Assembly (NCBI RefSeq): GCF_900142435.1
Contig: NZ_LT670846.1
Coordinates: forward strand, 1,082,750-1,146,749
Direction of reading: 5' to 3'
Source: Thermocrinis minervae
Lineage (GTDB): Bacteria; Aquificota; Aquificia; Aquificales; Aquificaceae
DNA length: 64,000 bases
Shown: positions 61,626 to 64,000 of the stretch, one piece after another
How positions within the stretch are numbered: position 1 is the stretch's first letter
Layout: each line of letters starts with the position of its first letter
Translations under genes and position numbers: made by a program
Notes under the pieces: model-generated
Databases searched by the model: none
What the model was told of the DNA's origin: nothing
The model's input: the letters and a program-made list of their open reading frames with translations, nothing else

Positions 61626-62893
61626 GCTTTTACTCTTTTCCTATAAGCCTCAACCTCCTCTGGGAACTTTTCCATGACCTGTTTTATCAGCCTGCCTGCC
61701 ACGGCACCGAGTCCACATATGGAAGTAGGTTGTATGTGCCTGTTGACGAATATGAAGCCTTCCCAGTCTTCTTCTGTAGCCTCTCCCTTTAGGATCTTTT
61801 TCAAAAGGTGTTCTTGTTCGTGGGTTCCTACTCTGCATGGAGTACACTGCCCACAGCTCTCATGAGCATAGAACTCGGCTATTTTGTAGCAAGCCTCCAT
61901 AAGGTCATCATCCTCGGTGAGAACTATGACAGTACCAGTTCCACCAAAGCCAAAGGGAGAGTAGTCCATGGGAGTGTCAAGCTCGTCCGCCGAAAAAGCA
62001 TCCAGAGCTCCAGAGAATACGGCCTTTACCTTCTTGTTTCCTATGGTTCCACCAGCGTACTTGAAGATAACCTCTCGTAGAGTTGTGTTCATGGGAAGCT
62101 CGTAGACACCAGGCTTCTTGACCTTTCCGCTTATGGGGAAAAGCTTAGGGCCTGGATAGTCACTTGGCCCTATGTACTTGTAGTTCTCCCAGCCCATGCT
62201 CACTATGAAGGGTATGTTACACAGAGTTTCCACGTTGTTGACCACCGTAGGCCTTCCCCAGAGTCCATGCTGCACCGGATAAGGAGGCTTTATCCTGGGA
62301 AAGCCCCTCTTACCTTCTAAGGACTCTATAAGAGCACTCTCCTCACCACAGATGTAAGCACCTGCTCCTCTGGCTACGTATATCTCAAGGTCAAAACCGC
62401 TGCCCAAGATGTTCTTACCCAGAAAACCGTACCTTTTTGCCTCCTCTATAGCATTCCTAAGTATGTAGTAACCGGCTGGATACTCACCCCTAATGTATAT
62501 GAAGGCTTCGTTAGCACCTATGGCGTAGGCAGATATGATCATACCTTCTATTAGCAGGTGGGGATCTCTCTCTATAAGCACCCTGTCTTTGAAAGTACCT
62601 GGTTCAGACTCGTCCGCGTTGCATACGAGATACCTGGGTGCCGGGTTGGCTACAGCAAAACGCCACTTTTTTCCCGTTGGAAATCCTGCACCACCACGGC
62701 CCCTAAGATCGCTTTTTTCTACGTGCTCTATTATCTCCTCAGGCTTCATACTGAGGGCCTTCTCTAAGGCCTTGTACCCTCCGTCGGCCAGATACTCCTC
62801 TATGGTATGAGTCTTTGGCTTTTTGGCCCTCTTTAGCAGCATGTTAAGAGCAGTTTCTGCGTAGATGTTAAGTATATTTGGAAAGGATCTCAT
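61622..62893 (-). CDS. nuoF: NADH-quinone oxidoreductase subunit F
   Basis: 423 residues from the ATG at 62893, chosen because AAGGAG sits a few bases upstream; an ATG at 62914 would add seven. LRGRGGAGFPTGKKW and GEYPAGYY form the FMN/NADH site, ICGEESALIESLEG follows, and ESCGQCTPCRVGT gives the N3 cluster ligands. It is the NADH-binding subunit of complex I. The gene starts inside the nuoE 3' end. Subunit G is not adjacent downstream. Confidence 0.96.
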   Translation of the reverse strand: MRSFPNILNIYAETALNMLLKRAKKPKTHTIEEYLADGGYKALEKALSMKPEEIIEHVEKSDLRGRGGAGFPTGKKWRFAVANPAPRYLVCNADESEPGTFKDRVLIERDPHLLIEGMIISAYAIGANEAFIYIRGEYPAGYYILRNAIEEAKRYGFLGKNILGSGFDLEIYVARGAGAYICGEESALIESLEGKRGFPRIKPPYPVQHGLWGRPTVVNNVETLCNIPFIVSMGWENYKYIGPSDYPGPKLFPISGKVKKPGVYELPMNTTLREVIFKYAGGTIGNKKVKAVFSGALDAFSADELDTPMDYSPFGFGGTGTVIVLTEDDDLMEACYKIAEFYAHESCGQCTPCRVGTHEQEHLLKKILKGEATEEDWEGFIFVNRHIQPTSICGLGAVAGRLIKQVMEKFPEEVEAYRKRVKA

Positions 62894-63332
62894 GGAGCTT
62901 CTCCTTACTTTCAAATTTATAGGTGTCGTTGTCTACCATAAAGACGGGTGCCTCGGAGCATCCTCCGATACACTGCACCCCAATGAGCTTGAACCTTCCA
63001 TCAGGAGTAACCTCACCAAAGTCTACCTTGAGTATCTCCTTCAGAGCATCTATCAACCTTTTGTTACCCATAAGATGGCATACCACGCTTACACATACCC
63101 TTATCCTGTGCCTAGCAGGAATACCCCTGTCAAACATATCGTAAAAGGCAACCACGTTCTCCACGTGGTTTTGAGGAACCTCGAGGAGCTGTGCAAGCTC
63201 TTTTATGGCAAACTCGGGTATGTTCCCGTAGTAATCTTGGATCTCGTGAAGACACAGGAGTACAGACTGCTCTTTCCTGGGAAAGTAGTTTATATGCTCC
63301 TGAAGTTTCTTCAGTAAGGCCTCATCAAGCAT
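62868..63332 (-). CDS. nuoE: NADH-quinone oxidoreductase subunit E
   Basis: 154 residues. Thioredoxin-like [2Fe-2S] ferredoxin with ligands in CVSVVC and GVQCIGGCSEAP (CxxxC), preceded by the helical domain (ALLKKLQEHINYFPRKEQSVLLCLHEIQDYYGNIPEFAI). It pairs with NuoF. TATAAT (63345-63340) lies 7 nt before the ATG. Confidence 0.96.
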   Translation of the reverse strand: MLDEALLKKLQEHINYFPRKEQSVLLCLHEIQDYYGNIPEFAIKELAQLLEVPQNHVENVVAFYDMFDRGIPARHRIRVCVSVVCHLMGNKRLIDALKEILKVDFGEVTPDGRFKLIGVQCIGGCSEAPVFMVDNDTYKFESKEKLHEILSKYT

Positions 63333-63339
63333 AGATTTA

Positions 63340-63345
63340 ATTATA
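63340..63345 (-). promoter_or_regulatory. TATAAT -10 element for nuoE-nuoF
   Basis: A perfect minus-strand TATAAT ends 7 nt before the nuoE start. Confidence 0.55.
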
Positions 63346-63357
63346 AACCCTGTGGGG

Positions 63358-63363
63358 TATAAT
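63358..63363 (+). promoter_or_regulatory. TATAAT -10 element for gmk
   Basis: A perfect TATAAT ends 9 nt before the gmk ATG at 63373. Confidence 0.55.
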
Positions 63364-63372
63364 AGTGTAAAG

Positions 63373-64000
63373 ATGGGAAATCTTTACGTTCTTTCTGCAC
63401 CTTCTGGTGCAGGTAAAACAACTATAGCCAAAAAGCTCCTAGAATCCGTAAAACGCTTAGATAGGGCTATAACTGCAACTACAAGGGAAAGGCGAGCTGG
63501 TGAAAAACACGGCGTTGACTACTACTTTATGTCAAAGGAGGAGTTTGAAAAGCATATAAAAGAGGGTAACTTCTTGGAATACGCCATCGTGTACGGAAAC
63601 TACTACGGAACACCTATCTGGGAGGTAGAAAGGATTCTAAAAGAGGGTAAAGACTGCTTGCTTGTTATAGACGTTCAGGGTGCAAGGTCCGTAAAGGAAA
63701 AGTTTAAGGATAGCGTTCTTATCTTTGTGTTGCCTCCTTCCCTTGAAGAGTTAGAAAGGCGCATAAAATCAAGAAGTCACAGGGACAAAAACATAGAGGA
63801 GCGCTTGAAGTCTGTAGAGGAGGAGATAGCCTGCAGCAGATTTTTTGACTATCTAGTGGTCAACGAATTTCTGGACGAAACGGTAGACACCATAAGGAAC
63901 ATCATCCTCTCCCACAGACATTCGAGAGAAGCATTTTTAGAAAACATCCAAGACTACGTACATGATGAAAGGTTAAGGTATATAATACTTAACTCTGAGT
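63373..64000 (+). CDS. gmk: Guanylate kinase, 3' end outside window
   Basis: 209 codons are open from the ATG to the window edge. LYVLSAPSGAGKTTIAKKL is the P-loop; TATTRERRAGEKHGVDYYF and FLEYAIVYGNYYGTP form the GMP site; SRSHRDKNIEERL is the lid. It phosphorylates GMP to GDP. At 209 residues the frame is near or slightly beyond the usual family length, so the stop should lie just past the edge. Confidence 0.95.
   Translation, partial: MGNLYVLSAPSGAGKTTIAKKLLESVKRLDRAITATTRERRAGEKHGVDYYFMSKEEFEKHIKEGNFLEYAIVYGNYYGTPIWEVERILKEGKDCLLVIDVQGARSVKEKFKDSVLIFVLPPSLEELERRIKSRSHRDKNIEERLKSVEEEIACSRFFDYLVVNEFLDETVDTIRNIILSHRHSREAFLENIQDYVHDERLRYIILNSE

Overview
The window is a gene-dense chromosomal segment of a bacterium that looks like a member of the Aquificaceae (Aquifex/Hydrogenobacter/Thermocrinis group). 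Evidence: leucyl-tRNA synthetase occurs as a separate C-terminal beta subunit (35283-36143), an arrangement known from Aquifex; AspRS and GatC are both present; mqnE points to menaquinone synthesis by the futalosine route; NuoE and NuoF, spermidine synthase and Lpx/Lpt/Kds/UppP envelope genes fit a Gram-negative thermophilic autotroph. The species cannot be named from the window.

Layout. 1-5218: 3' part of an iron alcohol dehydrogenase, uppP, a heme-copper-oxidase-like membrane protein, an EamA half-transporter, lnt and pgsA. 5219-12545: an AT-rich accessory island. 12534-30999: a selA remnant cut by the island, a COG2187 kinase, a TPR lipoprotein, ychF, mutL, hisF, pdxA, lapA, a DUF255 protein, thiC, purE, a macro-domain protein, pabB, then on the minus strand pilT, recA, gatC, DUF3501, rubrerythrin, pgl and zwf. 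31017-44097: dapF-murC-recJ, then minus-strand leuS-beta, a cytochrome c, rnr, speE, lpxA, cinA and a compact molybdopterin-type protein; a degraded porin fragment; proB. 44094-64000: yebC-ridA, tRNA-Lys, thrC, dxs, tRNA-Gln, ispE, an LptF/G permease, tpiA, galE, aspS, cimA, a geranylgeranyl-reductase-like flavoprotein, HU, lptA-lptC-kdsC, mqnE with a possible structured leader, hemW, nuoF, nuoE and the start of gmk.

The island is the most unusual part. It reads as a compact array of peptidoglycan-attacking effectors and their candidate immunity genes. Two effector genes end in the same EF-hand/RTX-like Ca-binding module. One carries an NNPGN-type muralytic domain plus LysM, the other a glycine-zipper domain. 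Short remnants carry the N-termini of an M23 peptidase and a GH108 muramidase. Directly downstream of effectors or remnants sit genes for exported proteins with a shared, nearly interchangeable signal peptide; one is a LprI-type lysozyme-inhibitor homologue. Five of these genes follow a repeated box of about 40 bp that encodes or could encode an effector tail (QRRVWV), usually holds TATAAT about 23 nt before the ATG, and holds the ribosome binding site of the exported-protein gene. The remnants keep the effector start and the tail box but have lost the middle, as expected if toxins were deleted while immunity expression was kept. The right edge of the island lies inside a truncated selA. No integrase, transposase or secretion apparatus is visible.

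Outside the island many genes share a different start architecture: a TATAAT-like hexamer ends only 6-9 nt before the start codon, so transcripts would be leaderless or nearly so, and several divergent pairs share one symmetric ATTATAAT element.
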